From Actinacidiphila alni (GTDB lineage: Bacteria > Actinomycetota > Actinomycetes > Streptomycetales > Streptomycetaceae): a DNA stretch of 64,000 bases. Made by a program: the position numbers and the translations under genes. The stretch covers positions 346,058 through 410,057 of the forward strand of contig NZ_FONG01000005.1 in assembly GCF_900112845.1 (NCBI RefSeq). The letters are read 5' to 3'. The notes beneath the pieces were generated by a model. It was not told the origin of the DNA. It saw only the letters and a list, made by a program, of their open reading frames with translations, and searched no databases. This document shows positions 27,054 through 36,021 of the stretch, one piece after another; positions within the stretch are counted from its first letter, which is position 1, and the number at the start of each line of letters is the position of its first letter.

Positions 27054-28301
27054 ATGGGCCCTACGCTCACTGAGGTGAACGATTCATCCGCCGCGCCGTC
27101 GGGCGCGCTGTCCGCCGCTGTGCTGTCCGGTCTCACGGAGACCGCGGTGTCCGACGGGCTGCGTGCCGAGCTGATCGAATTCCGCCGGGATCTGCACCGG
27201 CACCCGGAGCTGGGGCGGCAGGAATTCCGGACGACCGAGCAGGTCAGGGCGCGTCTGGAGCGGGCGGGTCTGGCCCCGCGGGTGCTGCCGGGCGGCACCG
27301 GGCTGATCTGCGACATCGGGGAGACGGACCCGGAGAAGCCGCGGCTGGCGCTGCGGGCGGACCTGGACGCGCTGCCGGTGCCGGACACCAAGAAGGTGGA
27401 GTACCGCTCGACGGTCGAGGGCAAGGCGCACGCGTGCGGGCACGACGTGCACACCACGGTCGTGCTCGGTACGGGCCTGGTGCTGGCCGAGCTGGCCAGG
27501 AACGGCCGGCTGCCGCACCCGGTGCGGCTGGTGTTCCAGGCGGCCGAGGAGATCATGCCCGGCGGCGCCCTGGACGCGATCAAGGCGAAGGTGCTCGACG
27601 GCGTCGGCCGTATCCTCGCGGTGCACTGCGACCCGAAGGTGGAGGTCGGGCGGATCGGCCTGCGGCAGGGCCCGATCACTTCGGCGGCGGACCGGCTGAC
27701 GCTGACCCTGGAGGGTCCCGGCGGCCACAGTGCCCGCCCGCACCTGACCACCGACCTGGTGATGGCGACGGCGAAGCTCGCCTCGGAGCTGCCGGCCGTG
27801 CTGACCCGCCGGGTGGACCCGCGCTCCGGGCTGAGCATCGTGTGGGGCCGCATCCAGGCGGGCCACGCGGCCAATGTCATCCCGCAGCGCGCGGAGCTGG
27901 AGGGCACCGTCCGCTGCCTGGACCTGTCGGCCTGGCACGACGCGCCGGACCTGGTGCACGAGGTGATCGACCAGGTCGCCGCGATGTACCGGGCCAAGGT
28001 GGAGATCACCTACCAGCGCGGTGTGCCGCCGGTGGTCAACGAGGCGGAGTCGGTGGAGCTGCTGCGGGACGCGATGTCCGCGCGCCGCGGCGCGCACGCG
28101 ATCGAGGACACCGAGCAGAGCCTGGGCGGCGAGGACTTCTCCTGGTACCTGGAGCACGTGCCGGGCGCCCTGGCCCGGCTCGGCGTGCGGCCGGTCGGCG
28201 ACACGGCCAAGCGCGATCTGCACCAGGGTGATTTCGACGTGGACGAGGGTGCGATCGCGGTCGGCGTGGAGCTTTTCACGGCGGCTGTCCTGCTGTCCTG
28301 A
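27054..28301 (+). CDS. M20 family amidohydrolase/peptidase
   Basis: A 415-residue metal-dependent amidohydrolase of the M20D type (hippurate hydrolase or N-acyl amino acid amidohydrolase). Visible motifs are IEFRRDLHRHPELGRQEFRT, RADLDALPV, HACGHDVHTT with metal ligands Cys/His, FQAAEEIMPGGA with the catalytic Glu pair, and the lid domain GPGGHSARPH. The C-terminal SLGGEDFSWYLEHVPGAL carries the last metal ligand region. AGGAG is 6 bases before ATG 27054. The gene lies directly upstream of the nucleoside transporter lipoprotein, but its part in that pathway is not clear. Confidence 0.9.
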   Translation: MGPTLTEVNDSSAAPSGALSAAVLSGLTETAVSDGLRAELIEFRRDLHRHPELGRQEFRTTEQVRARLERAGLAPRVLPGGTGLICDIGETDPEKPRLALRADLDALPVPDTKKVEYRSTVEGKAHACGHDVHTTVVLGTGLVLAELARNGRLPHPVRLVFQAAEEIMPGGALDAIKAKVLDGVGRILAVHCDPKVEVGRIGLRQGPITSAADRLTLTLEGPGGHSARPHLTTDLVMATAKLASELPAVLTRRVDPRSGLSIVWGRIQAGHAANVIPQRAELEGTVRCLDLSAWHDAPDLVHEVIDQVAAMYRAKVEITYQRGVPPVVNEAESVELLRDAMSARRGAHAIEDTEQSLGGEDFSWYLEHVPGALARLGVRPVGDTAKRDLHQGDFDVDEGAIAVGVELFTAAVLLS

Positions 28302-28388
28302 CACCGGGTGAACCCTTGGCTACGGCGGAGTCACCTGGCTGAAATGCGTCGATCCGATAACGGGCCGTCATTCGGTCTTTACCTGACA

Positions 28389-28402
28389 TCTACGCGCGTT
28401 AA
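28389..28402. promoter_or_regulatory. Degenerate copy of the CTACGCGCGTAG operator upstream of the BMP lipoprotein
   Basis: TCTACGCGCGTTAA matches the perfect palindromes at 29699, 40178, 52988 and 57539, apart from the right arm end. It lies 52 bases before the TTG start. Confidence 0.5.
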
Positions 28403-28454
28403 GCTCCCGCTTAGCCAGCGCCGGACGGGGCGCTTCAGACTGAAGGGGACCCTC

Positions 28455-29483
28455 TTGCGCCGGGTATCCAAGATCATCGCCGCGGGTGTGGTGTCCGCGG
28501 CTCTGGGGCTCAGTGTCACCGCGTGTGGCAGCAGCAGCTCCTCGGACAGCGGCAAGGACAAGGGCGTCGGCATCGCGTACGACGTCGGCGGCCGTGGTGA
28601 CCACTCCTTCAACGACTCTGCGGCCCGCGGCATGGACAAGGCCGTGAAGGAGTTCAAGATCGGCTCCAAGGAGCAGACGGCCAGCAACGGCGAGACGGAG
28701 TCGGACCGCGAGCAGCGGCTCGACCTGCTCGCGGGCGGCGGCTACAACCCCGTCGTCGCGGTCGGCTTCACCTACGGCGACTCGGTCACGAAGATCGCCA
28801 AGAAGTACCCCAAGACGACCTTCGGCATCGTCGACTCCGTCGTGGACGCGCCCAACGTCGACTCGATGGTGTTCGCCACCGAGCAGAGCTCGTACCTCGC
28901 CGGTGTGGCCGCGGCGCTGAAGACCAAGACCAACAAGGTCGGCTTCATCGGCGGTGTGCACAACACCCTGATCGGCACCTTCGACGCGGGCTTCGCCCAG
29001 GGCGTCAAGGACACCAAGCCGTCGGTGCAGGTCGTCCGCCAGTACCTGTACGAGACCGACACCAAGGGCTTCAACGACCCGACGTCGGCGCAGGGCAAGG
29101 CGCAGGGCATGCTCGACAGCGGTGTGGACGTGATCTACACGGCGGCCGGCCTGTCCGGTGACGGTTCGATCCAGGCGGTGGCGAGCAAGCCCGGCGCGTG
29201 GGCGATCGGTGTGGACTCCGACCAGTACCAGGACCCGGCGCTGGCCAAGTACAAGGACCACATCCTCACCTCGGCGATCAAGAACGTCGACGTGGCCACG
29301 TACGACCTGATCAAGTCGGTGCACGACGGCAAGCCGAAGACCGGCACCAACACGTACAACCTGGCCAACAACGGTGTGTCGCTGTCGACGTCCGGCGGCT
29401 TCATCTCCGACATCCAGTCGCAGCTCGACGCGGCCAAGCAGAAGATCGTCTCCGGGACGATCAAGGTCAGCTCCACGCCGTGA
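28455..29483 (+). CDS. BMP-family nucleoside-binding lipoprotein of an ABC transporter
   Basis: A 342-residue substrate-binding lipoprotein of the BMP/PnrA family, which captures purine or pyrimidine nucleosides outside the membrane. The signal peptide ends in lipobox SVTAC (Cys at about residue 23). The mature part has GVGIAYDVGGRGDHSFNDSAARG, VVAVGFTYGDSVTKIAKKYPKT, KVGFIGGVHN and VDVIYTAAGLSGDG, all family hallmarks. The TTG start is chosen because AAGGGGA lies 6-7 bases upstream and it gives a correct signal peptide; no ATG or GTG is suitable. It feeds the ATPase and permeases downstream, although a terminator separates them. Confidence 0.92.
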   Translation: MRRVSKIIAAGVVSAALGLSVTACGSSSSSDSGKDKGVGIAYDVGGRGDHSFNDSAARGMDKAVKEFKIGSKEQTASNGETESDREQRLDLLAGGGYNPVVAVGFTYGDSVTKIAKKYPKTTFGIVDSVVDAPNVDSMVFATEQSSYLAGVAAALKTKTNKVGFIGGVHNTLIGTFDAGFAQGVKDTKPSVQVVRQYLYETDTKGFNDPTSAQGKAQGMLDSGVDVIYTAAGLSGDGSIQAVASKPGAWAIGVDSDQYQDPALAKYKDHILTSAIKNVDVATYDLIKSVHDGKPKTGTNTYNLANNGVSLSTSGGFISDIQSQLDAAKQKIVSGTIKVSSTP

Positions 29484-29489
29484 CGCACG

Positions 29490-29587
29490 GCGGGGGCCCG
29501 TTCGCCGGGCCCCGATGAGTCGGTCCGCCTGACCGGGCCGATCGCGAGGCTCGGCGGGGGATGCTGCGGCACCCCCGCCGAGCCTCG
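29490..29587 (+). terminator. Two hairpins after the BMP lipoprotein gene
   Basis: A GGGGCCCG-TTCGC-CGGGCCCC stem (about 29492-29514) is followed by a perfect 16-bp stem, CGAGGCTCGGCGGGGG at 29545-29560 with its complement at 29572-29587. They should separate the highly expressed binding protein from the transporter operon, which has its own operator downstream. Confidence 0.75.
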
Positions 29588-29698
29588 ATCACTGTCCGGA
29601 GCCGGCCGGACGCCCCGCGGAATCCCGTGGGCCGCGCTTTGATCCCTCGTGACCGTCGCGTGGTCCACCCGTGTTCCCGGCCTGTGGAATGCGCCCAA

Positions 29699-29710
29699 CT
29701 ACGCGCGTAG
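29699..29710. promoter_or_regulatory. CTACGCGCGTAG operator, nucleoside ABC transporter operon
   Basis: A perfect 12-bp palindrome, 97 bases before the proposed start of the ATPase. It is identical to the sites before add, deoC and the PNP gene. It sits inside a 324-bp gap (29484-29807) that also holds the terminators and should hold the operon promoter. Confidence 0.8.
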
Positions 29711-29807
29711 AGTGCCATTCCCGCGATACGTTCACGCGTACGCTCCCGCGAGATCCCCGTACTGCCCGCCCCGCCGCCACGAGCCTTTCCCCCGAGGAGA
29801 GTGCGCC

Positions 29808-31490
29808 ATCAACGCGTCCACGAGTCCACCCGCCGCCCCGGCCGACGGCCGGCCCGCCGCGCCGCCCGCCGTCGAACTGCGCGGCATCACCAAGCGGTTC
29901 CCCGGCGTCGTCGCCAACCACGACATCGACATCACCGTGCGCAGCGGCACCGTGCACGCCCTCGTGGGCGAGAACGGCGCCGGCAAGTCCACCCTGATGA
30001 AGATCCTCTACGGCATGCAGAAGCCCGACGAGGGCACCATCGCCATCGACGGCGAGGTGGTGTCGTTCGGCGACCCCGGTGACGCCATCGCGCGCGGCAT
30101 CGGCATGGTGCACCAGCACTTCATGCTCGCCGACAACCTCACCGTGCTGGAGAACACCGTCCTCGGCAGCGAGGGCCTGCACGGCATCGGCGGCAAGGCC
30201 CGCGCCCGGATCAAGGAGCTGTCGGACGCGTACGGCCTCGGCATCCGCCCCGACGTCCTGGTCGAGGACCTCGGTGTCGCCGACCGCCAGCGGGTGGAGA
30301 TCCTCAAGGTCCTCTACCGCGGCGCCCGCACGCTGATCCTGGACGAGCCGACCGCGGTCCTGGTGCCGCAGGAGGTCGACGCGCTCTTCGAGAACCTGCG
30401 CGGCCTGAAGTCCGAGGGCCTGACCGTCATCTTCATCTCGCACAAGCTCGGCGAGGTGCTGTCGGTCGCCGACGTCATCACCGTCATCCGGCGCGGCACC
30501 ACCGTCGGCGAGGCGGACCCGAAGAAGACCACCACCAAGCAGCTCGCCGAGCTGATGGTCGGCAGCGAACTGCCCTCGCCCGAGACCCGCGAGTCCACCG
30601 TCACCACCGAGCCGATGCTCACCGCCGACGGACTGCGGCTCGGCACCGTCGACCTCGACGGCGTCGAGCGCAAGGTGCTCGACGACATCTCCTTCACCAT
30701 CCACAAGGGCGAAGTCCTCGGCATCGCCGGCGTGGAGGGCAACGGCCAGGCCGAACTGGTCGAGGCCATCATGGGCATGCGCGAACTGGACGGCGGCGCG
30801 CTGACGCTGGACGGCCAGGACATCAGCAGGACCCCGACGCGCAAGCGCCGCGAGGACGGCATCGGCTACATCCCCGAGGACCGGCACCGGCACGGCCTGC
30901 TGCTGGAAGCGCCGCTGTGGGAGAACCGCATCCTCGGCCATGTCACCGAACGCCCCAACAGCCGCGGCTTCCTGATCGACTCCGGCGCCGCCCGCCGCGA
31001 CACCGAGCGGATCGTCAAGGAGTTCGACGTCCGTACGCCCGGTATCGAGGTCACCGCGGCCTCGCTGTCCGGCGGCAACCAGCAGAAGCTGATCGTCGGC
31101 CGCGAGATGAGCCACCTGCCCAAGCTGCTGATCGCCGCGCACCCCACCCGGGGCGTGGACGTCGGCGCGCAGGCGCAGATCTGGGACCAGATCCGCGAGG
31201 CCCGCCGCGAGGGCCTGGCGGTGCTGCTGATCTCCGCCGACCTGGACGAACTGATCGGCCTGTCCGACACCTTGCGCGTGATGTACCGGGGCGCGCTCGT
31301 CGCGGACGCCGACCCCGCCACCATCACCCCGGAAGAGCTGGGATCCGCGATGACCGGCGCCGCCAGCGGCCACCTCGAAGCGCCCGAGGAGGCGCAGCCC
31401 GAGACGGCCGACGAAGCCGAACCCTCGCAGGAGACGCAGGACCCCAAGACGCTCGGCGACCCCAAGACGCTCGGGGGAGAGGACCGATGA
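29808..31490 (+). CDS. Nucleoside ABC transporter ATP-binding protein, apparent ATC start
   Basis: A 560-residue double-ATPase of the RbsA/BMP-transporter kind. Domain one has Walker A GENGAGKSTLMKI, the DRQRVEILKVLYRGARTLILDEPTAVL region (signature plus Walker B) and an H-loop FISHKL. Domain two has degenerate Walker A GVEGNGQAELVEAI, LSGGNQQKLIVGREM and HPTRGVDVGA. GAGGAG at 29794-29799 is 8 bases before an in-frame ATC (GCC ATC AAC); no ATG/GTG lies in a useful position between that site and the conserved ELRGITKRFPGVVANHDI. An upstream GTG at 29712 has no SD. ATC is thus the likely initiator. The stop overlaps permease one (ATGA). Confidence 0.88.
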   Translation: MNASTSPPAAPADGRPAAPPAVELRGITKRFPGVVANHDIDITVRSGTVHALVGENGAGKSTLMKILYGMQKPDEGTIAIDGEVVSFGDPGDAIARGIGMVHQHFMLADNLTVLENTVLGSEGLHGIGGKARARIKELSDAYGLGIRPDVLVEDLGVADRQRVEILKVLYRGARTLILDEPTAVLVPQEVDALFENLRGLKSEGLTVIFISHKLGEVLSVADVITVIRRGTTVGEADPKKTTTKQLAELMVGSELPSPETRESTVTTEPMLTADGLRLGTVDLDGVERKVLDDISFTIHKGEVLGIAGVEGNGQAELVEAIMGMRELDGGALTLDGQDISRTPTRKRREDGIGYIPEDRHRHGLLLEAPLWENRILGHVTERPNSRGFLIDSGAARRDTERIVKEFDVRTPGIEVTAASLSGGNQQKLIVGREMSHLPKLLIAAHPTRGVDVGAQAQIWDQIREARREGLAVLLISADLDELIGLSDTLRVMYRGALVADADPATITPEELGSAMTGAASGHLEAPEEAQPETADEAEPSQETQDPKTLGDPKTLGGEDR

Positions 31491-32653
31491 AGAAGTTCGA
31501 CAAGGACCGGCTGGTCCTGGCCGTCGCCGCCCCGGTACTCGCCGTGGTGGGCGCGCTGGTCGTCACGGCCCTGGTGCTGCTGGCCACCGGCAAGGAACCG
31601 TTCACGGCGTTCCACGTCATGATCGACTACGGCAGCAAGACCGACAGCCAGGTCTACATCCTCAACAAGGCGACCACGTACTACCTCGCGGGTCTCGCGG
31701 TGGCCGTCGGCTTCCGGATGAACCTGTTCAACATCGGTGTGGACGGCCAGTACCGGCTGGCAGCCTTCTTCGCCGCCGCGGCCGGCGGCGCGATGTCCAT
31801 CCCGGGCGTCATCCAGATCCCGGTGATCATCCTCACCGCCATGGTGGTCGGCGCCCTGTGGGCCGCGATCGCCGGTGTGCTGAAGGTGACCCGCGGCGTC
31901 AGCGAAGTGATCTCCACGATCATGCTCAACTCGCTCGCTGGCATCGTGATCGGCTACTTCCTGCGCGACGGGCGGCTCGGCGTCACGGACAAGGAGGCGA
32001 ACATGATCTCCACCAAGCCGCTGCCGTCCTCCAGCCACCTGTTCAACTTCACCACCTCCACCGACCCGGTCTTCGGCTTCATCGTCTTCGCGGTGCTGGC
32101 CGGCGTCATCTACTGGTTCGTGCTCTCCCGCACCCGCTTCGGCTTCGACCTGCGTGCCGTCGGCCGCTCGGAGTCCGCCGCCGAGGCCAGCGGCGTCAGC
32201 GTCAAGAAGATGGTCGTCACCAGCATGCTGATCTCCGGCGCCATGGCCGGTCTGGTCGGTATGCCGACGCTGCTCAACCAGTCCTACGAGTACGGCACGG
32301 ACTTCCCGACCGGTATCGGCTTCACCGGTATCGCGGTCGCCCTGCTCGGCCGCAACAACCCGATCGGCATCGGCGTCGGCGCCCTGCTCTGGGCGTTCCT
32401 CGAACGGGCCTCCAACGGCCTGGAGTTCGAGGGGTACGACAAGGAGATCGTCGGCGTCATCCAGGGCGTCATCGTCCTCGCCGTCGTCATCGCCTACGAA
32501 CTGGTCCGCCGTTACGGCATCACCCGCCAGCAGCGGCAGGTGGGCGCGGAACTCGCCGCGGCCGCCCGGTCCGGCAAGGGCCCCGGCTCCGGCGACGGCA
32601 CCGGCCGCGGCCCCGAGTCCGGCCCCGACGACAAGCAGGAGGTGACGGCGTGA
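31487..32653 (+). CDS. Nucleoside ABC transporter permease, first subunit
   Basis: A 388-residue membrane permease of the BPD_transp_2 family (RbsC/BMP transporter type) with about eight to ten helices. It has the conserved VGFRMNLFNIGVDGQYRLAAFFA, GVSEVISTIMLNSLAGIVIGYF and FTGIAVALLGRNNPIGIGVGALLWAFLE segments. The last 40 residues are a cytoplasmic Gly/Ser-rich tail. ATG overlaps the ATPase stop codon by 4 bases, and the next permease begins inside its own stop codon. Confidence 0.93.
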   Translation: MKKFDKDRLVLAVAAPVLAVVGALVVTALVLLATGKEPFTAFHVMIDYGSKTDSQVYILNKATTYYLAGLAVAVGFRMNLFNIGVDGQYRLAAFFAAAAGGAMSIPGVIQIPVIILTAMVVGALWAAIAGVLKVTRGVSEVISTIMLNSLAGIVIGYFLRDGRLGVTDKEANMISTKPLPSSSHLFNFTTSTDPVFGFIVFAVLAGVIYWFVLSRTRFGFDLRAVGRSESAAEASGVSVKKMVVTSMLISGAMAGLVGMPTLLNQSYEYGTDFPTGIGFTGIAVALLGRNNPIGIGVGALLWAFLERASNGLEFEGYDKEIVGVIQGVIVLAVVIAYELVRRYGITRQQRQVGAELAAAARSGKGPGSGDGTGRGPESGPDDKQEVTA

Positions 32654-33936
32654 CTGCCACCGCTACCCAGACCCCGCCGCCGGCCGCGCCGCGCGTGGCC
32701 GACCCCAAGTCCCCGCGGCTCAAGCTCACCTTCCCGGTGATCCTGCTGATCATCGCCGCCGCGCTGATCGTCGTCTCGCTGGTCCGGATCATCACCGGCG
32801 CCGACGACATCACCTCCGACGGCCAGATCGCCGGCGCCCTGGCCGGCGCCGTACCCATCGGCCTGGCCGGCCTCGCCGGTCTGTGGTCGGAACGGGCCGG
32901 CGTGGTCAACATCGGCCTCGAAGGCATGATGATCCTCGGCACGTTCTTCGGCGCGTGGGCCGGCTGGCAGACCAACCCGTGGCTCGGCGTGCTCGCCGGT
33001 GTCCTCGGCGGCGCGGCCGGCGGCCTGGTGCACGCGATCGTCACCGTCACCTTCGGCGTCGACCACATCATCGCCGGTGTCGCGATGAACATCCTGGCCA
33101 CCGGCGTCACCGCCTACCTCGCCAAGCGCTGGTTCAACGTCGGCGAGGCCGCGCAGAAGGGCGGCAGCCCCAAGCAGTCGCCGCCGATGGACGACATCAA
33201 GCACTTCACCGTGCCCGGTCTGTCGCACTGGCTGGCCACGATCGAGAAGCACCACTGGTTCCTGATCTCCGACATCGCGGGGATCATCGGCGGTGTCGTC
33301 ACCAACATCTCGTCGCTGACCATCCTCACGCTGGTGCTCTTCATCGGCACCTTCTTCGTGCTGTGGCGCACCGCCTTCGGCCTGCGGCTGCGGTCCTGCG
33401 GCGAGAACCCGATCGCCGCCGAGTCGCTGGGCGTCAACGTCTACCTGTACAAGTACATTGCGGTGATCGTCTCCGGCGCGCTCGCAGGACTCGGCGGCGT
33501 CTTCCTCGCCATCGGCACGCACTTCTACCTCGCGGGCCAGACCGGCGGACGCGGCTACATCGGTCTCGCCGCGATGATCTTCGGCAACTGGCGTCCCGGC
33601 GGACTCGCCATGGGCGCGGGCCTGTTCGGCTACGCCGACAGCCTCCAGCTCCGCAACGGCGCCTCGTCCGTCCACGCGCTGCTGCTCCTGCTGGCACTGC
33701 TGCTGCTCGCCATGGCCGCCTGGAAGTACTTCCGCAAGGCGTACGTGTCGGCCGCCGTCGCGCTGGGCTTCGCCGCCCTGCTCGCCCTCTGGTACGCGCT
33801 GACCGACTCGGTGCCGGACGAGGTCGTGCAGGCCACGCCGTACGTCGCCACGCTGCTGGTGATGGGCCTGTCCGCGCAACGCCTGCGGATGCCCAAGGCC
33901 GACGGCATCCCGTACCGCAAGGGTGAGGGCACATGA
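32650..33936 (+). CDS. Nucleoside ABC transporter permease, second subunit
   Basis: The 428-residue partner permease. The N-terminal cytoplasmic stretch is Pro/Ala-rich. Then come about ten helices, with AGLWSERAGVVNIGLEGMMILGTFFGAWAG, VDHIIAGVAMNILATGVTAYL, GENPIAAESLGVNVYLYKYIAVIVSGALAGLGG and GRGYIGLAAMIFGNWRPGG typical of the second permease in BMP-linked importers. GTG 32650 overlaps the preceding stop codon and follows AGGAGG by 7 bases. It pairs with permease one, the ATPase and the lipoprotein. Confidence 0.93.
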   Translation: MTATATQTPPPAAPRVADPKSPRLKLTFPVILLIIAAALIVVSLVRIITGADDITSDGQIAGALAGAVPIGLAGLAGLWSERAGVVNIGLEGMMILGTFFGAWAGWQTNPWLGVLAGVLGGAAGGLVHAIVTVTFGVDHIIAGVAMNILATGVTAYLAKRWFNVGEAAQKGGSPKQSPPMDDIKHFTVPGLSHWLATIEKHHWFLISDIAGIIGGVVTNISSLTILTLVLFIGTFFVLWRTAFGLRLRSCGENPIAAESLGVNVYLYKYIAVIVSGALAGLGGVFLAIGTHFYLAGQTGGRGYIGLAAMIFGNWRPGGLAMGAGLFGYADSLQLRNGASSVHALLLLLALLLLAMAAWKYFRKAYVSAAVALGFAALLALWYALTDSVPDEVVQATPYVATLLVMGLSAQRLRMPKADGIPYRKGEGT

Positions 33937-34358
33937 CCGTACCCGCCGTCGACGCCGCCGAGGTGGACTGGTCCGAACTGCGGTCCGCCGCCCGGGAGAT
34001 CATGCGGCGGGCCTACGTGCCCTACTCCCATTTCCCGGTCGGCGCCGCGGCGCTGGCCGTCGCCGACGACGGCAGCGTGCGTACGGTCGTCGGCTGCAAT
34101 GTGGAGAACGCCGCGTACGGCGTCGCGCTGTGCGCCGAATGCGGCCTGGTCTCCTCGCTGCACGCCACCGGCGGCGGGCGCCTGGTCGCCTTCACCTGCT
34201 CCGACCTGCGCGGCAACGTCCTGATGCCGTGCGGCCGTTGCCGCCAACTGCTGTGGGAGAACGGCGGGCCCGGCCTGCTCGTCGACACCGCGGGCGGCAT
34301 CCGGCCGATGACCGAGATCCTGCCGGACGCGTTCGGCCCCGAGGATCTCGACCGCTAG
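33933..34358 (+). CDS. cdd: Cytidine deaminase
   Basis: A 141-residue homotetrameric-type cytidine deaminase that converts (deoxy)cytidine to (deoxy)uridine. The zinc site is intact: CNVENAAYGVALCAECGLVS has the catalytic CAE, and MPCGRCRQLLWE has the PCxxC. AYVPYSHFPVGAAAL is the substrate-binding N-terminal motif. ATG 33933 overlaps the permease stop (ATGA), so uptake and deamination are made together. The product is the substrate for the phosphorylase that follows. Confidence 0.96.
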   Translation: MTVPAVDAAEVDWSELRSAAREIMRRAYVPYSHFPVGAAALAVADDGSVRTVVGCNVENAAYGVALCAECGLVSSLHATGGGRLVAFTCSDLRGNVLMPCGRCRQLLWENGGPGLLVDTAGGIRPMTEILPDAFGPEDLDR

Positions 34359-34367
34359 CTCCTCACG

Positions 34368-34408
34368 GTGCGGGGCCCCGCATTCGGCCCGAGGACGGGG
34401 CCCCGCAC
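34368..34408 (+). terminator. 13-bp hairpin between cdd and deoA
   Basis: GTGCGGGGCCCCG (34368-34380) pairs exactly with 34396-34408 across a 15-nt loop in the 79-bp gap. It may weaken read-through or stabilise the upstream message. Confidence 0.65.
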
Positions 34409-34437
34409 CCGAACCACCTGACCGCTAGGACTATTTC

Positions 34438-35715
34438 GTGGACGTCATTTCCGTCATCCGTACCAAGCGGGACCGGCAGCGGCTGAGCGACGACCAGATC
34501 GACTGGGTCATCGACGCCTATACGCGCGGTGCCGTCGCCGACGAGCAGATGTCGGCGCTCGCCATGGCCATCCTGCTCAACGGCATGGACCGCGCCGAGA
34601 TCGCCCGCTGGACCGCCGCGATGATCAACTCCGGTGAGCGGATGGACTTCTCCTCCCTCGACCGGCCCACCGCCGACAAGCACTCCACCGGCGGCGTCGG
34701 CGACAAGATCACGCTGCCGCTGGCCCCGCTCGTCGCCGCGTGCGGCGCCGCGGTGCCGCAGCTGTCGGGGCGCGGCCTCGGCCACACCGGCGGCACCCTC
34801 GACAAGCTCGAATCCATCCCCGGCTGGCGGGCGTCGCTGTCCAACGACGAGATGCTCGGCGTCCTCGGCGACACCGGCGCCGTCATCTGCGCCGCCGGCG
34901 ACGGCCTCGCGCCCGCCGACAAGAAGCTGTACGCGCTGCGGGACGTGACCGGCACGGTCGAGGCGATCCCGCTGATCGCCTCCTCGATCATGTCCAAGAA
35001 GATCGCCGAGGGCACCGGGTCGCTCGTGCTCGACGTCAAGGTCGGGTCCGGGGCCTTCATGAAGTCCCTCGACGACGCACGGGAGTTGGCGTCCACCATG
35101 GTCGGGCTCGGCACCGACCACGGGGTGCGCACCGTCGCCCTCCTCACCGACATGTCCGTCCCCCTCGGCCTCACCGCCGGCAACGCGCTCGAAGTCCGCG
35201 AATCCGTCGAGGTGCTGGCGGGCGGCGGCCCCGCCGACGTCGTCGAACTCACCCTCGCCCTCGCCCGCGAGATGCTGCTCGCCGCCGGGCTCCCCGACGC
35301 CGACCCCGCCAAGGCCCTCGCCGACGGCTCCGCCATGGACGTCTGGCGCCGCATGATCCGCGCCCAGGGCGGTGATCCGGCCGCTCCGCTCCCGGTCGCG
35401 CGGGAGACCCACGTCGTGGCCGCGCCCTCGTCCGGCGTCCTCACCGCCCTCGACGCCTACGCCGTCGGCATCGCCGCGTGGCGGCTCGGCGCCGGCCGCG
35501 CCCGCAAGGAGGACTCCGTCCAGGCGGGTGCCGGAGTCCAACTCCACGCCAAGCCCGGCGACTCGGTCGTCGCCGGCCAACCTCTCCTCACCCTCCACAC
35601 GGACACCCCGGAGAAGTTCGCCTACGCGGAGGAGGCCCTGGCCGACGCTTTCTCCGTCTCGGCGCCGGACACCCCCTTCTCGGCCCGGCCGATCGTCCTG
35701 GACCGTATCGCCTGA
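34438..35715 (+). CDS. deoA: Thymidine phosphorylase
   Basis: A 425-residue pyrimidine nucleoside phosphorylase that splits thymidine or deoxyuridine into base and deoxyribose-1-phosphate. Family motifs are KHSTGGVGDKITLPLAPLVAACGA, SGRGLGHTGGTLDKLESIPGW, SSIMSKKIAEG, LDVKVGSGAFMKS and the C-terminal barrel-sandwich domain after residue 340. The start is GTG. It lies 79 bases after cdd, in the same direction, so probably part of the transporter operon. Deoxyribose-1-phosphate then needs a mutase and DeoC, both encoded farther along. Confidence 0.95.
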   Translation: MDVISVIRTKRDRQRLSDDQIDWVIDAYTRGAVADEQMSALAMAILLNGMDRAEIARWTAAMINSGERMDFSSLDRPTADKHSTGGVGDKITLPLAPLVAACGAAVPQLSGRGLGHTGGTLDKLESIPGWRASLSNDEMLGVLGDTGAVICAAGDGLAPADKKLYALRDVTGTVEAIPLIASSIMSKKIAEGTGSLVLDVKVGSGAFMKSLDDARELASTMVGLGTDHGVRTVALLTDMSVPLGLTAGNALEVRESVEVLAGGGPADVVELTLALAREMLLAAGLPDADPAKALADGSAMDVWRRMIRAQGGDPAAPLPVARETHVVAAPSSGVLTALDAYAVGIAAWRLGAGRARKEDSVQAGAGVQLHAKPGDSVVAGQPLLTLHTDTPEKFAYAEEALADAFSVSAPDTPFSARPIVLDRIA

Positions 35716-35763
35716 CCCGCGCCTGCGGGGGGTGCCTGATCTCCTGCGGAGTGCGGTGCCTGA

Positions 35764-35995
35764 GGTCTTTTAGGGGCGCGGGGAACTGCGCGCTCAGCCC
35801 CCACCGGCCCGGTGGTCGCAAAAACAACAGCGTCTGCCCCGCTGGGGGCGGTTTGTCAGCCGCAGCCCCGCGCGGTCCCCCAGCCTTCGGCCGGGGGTGC
35901 CCCCAGCGCGCAGTTCCCCGCGCCCCTGATGGTTACCGTCTTCCGCCAGCGCAGCGCCGCGTCCCCGCGCCCCTGATGGGGCACCCTCTTCCGCA
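35764..35995. repeat. Dispersed palindromic repeat in the deoA-DUF4232 gap
   Basis: The 306-bp gap holds a full element: AGGGGCGCGGGGAACTGCGCG (35772), CCGGCCCGGTGGTCGCAAAA, TGGGGGCGGTTTGTCAGCCG and right arm GCGCGCAGTTCCCCGCGCCC (35908). A secondary tail with CGCGTCCCCGCGCCCCTGAT and GGGGCACCC follows, as in the copy at 39030. Confidence 0.9.
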
Positions 35996-36021
35996 CGAGG
36001 GCTGTGTGTGAGGATCACCGG

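Noticed and set aside
34531..34545. CTATACGCGCGGTGC inside deoA as an operator
   Set aside because: Only the core matches; it lacks the palindrome's arms and lies within coding sequence.
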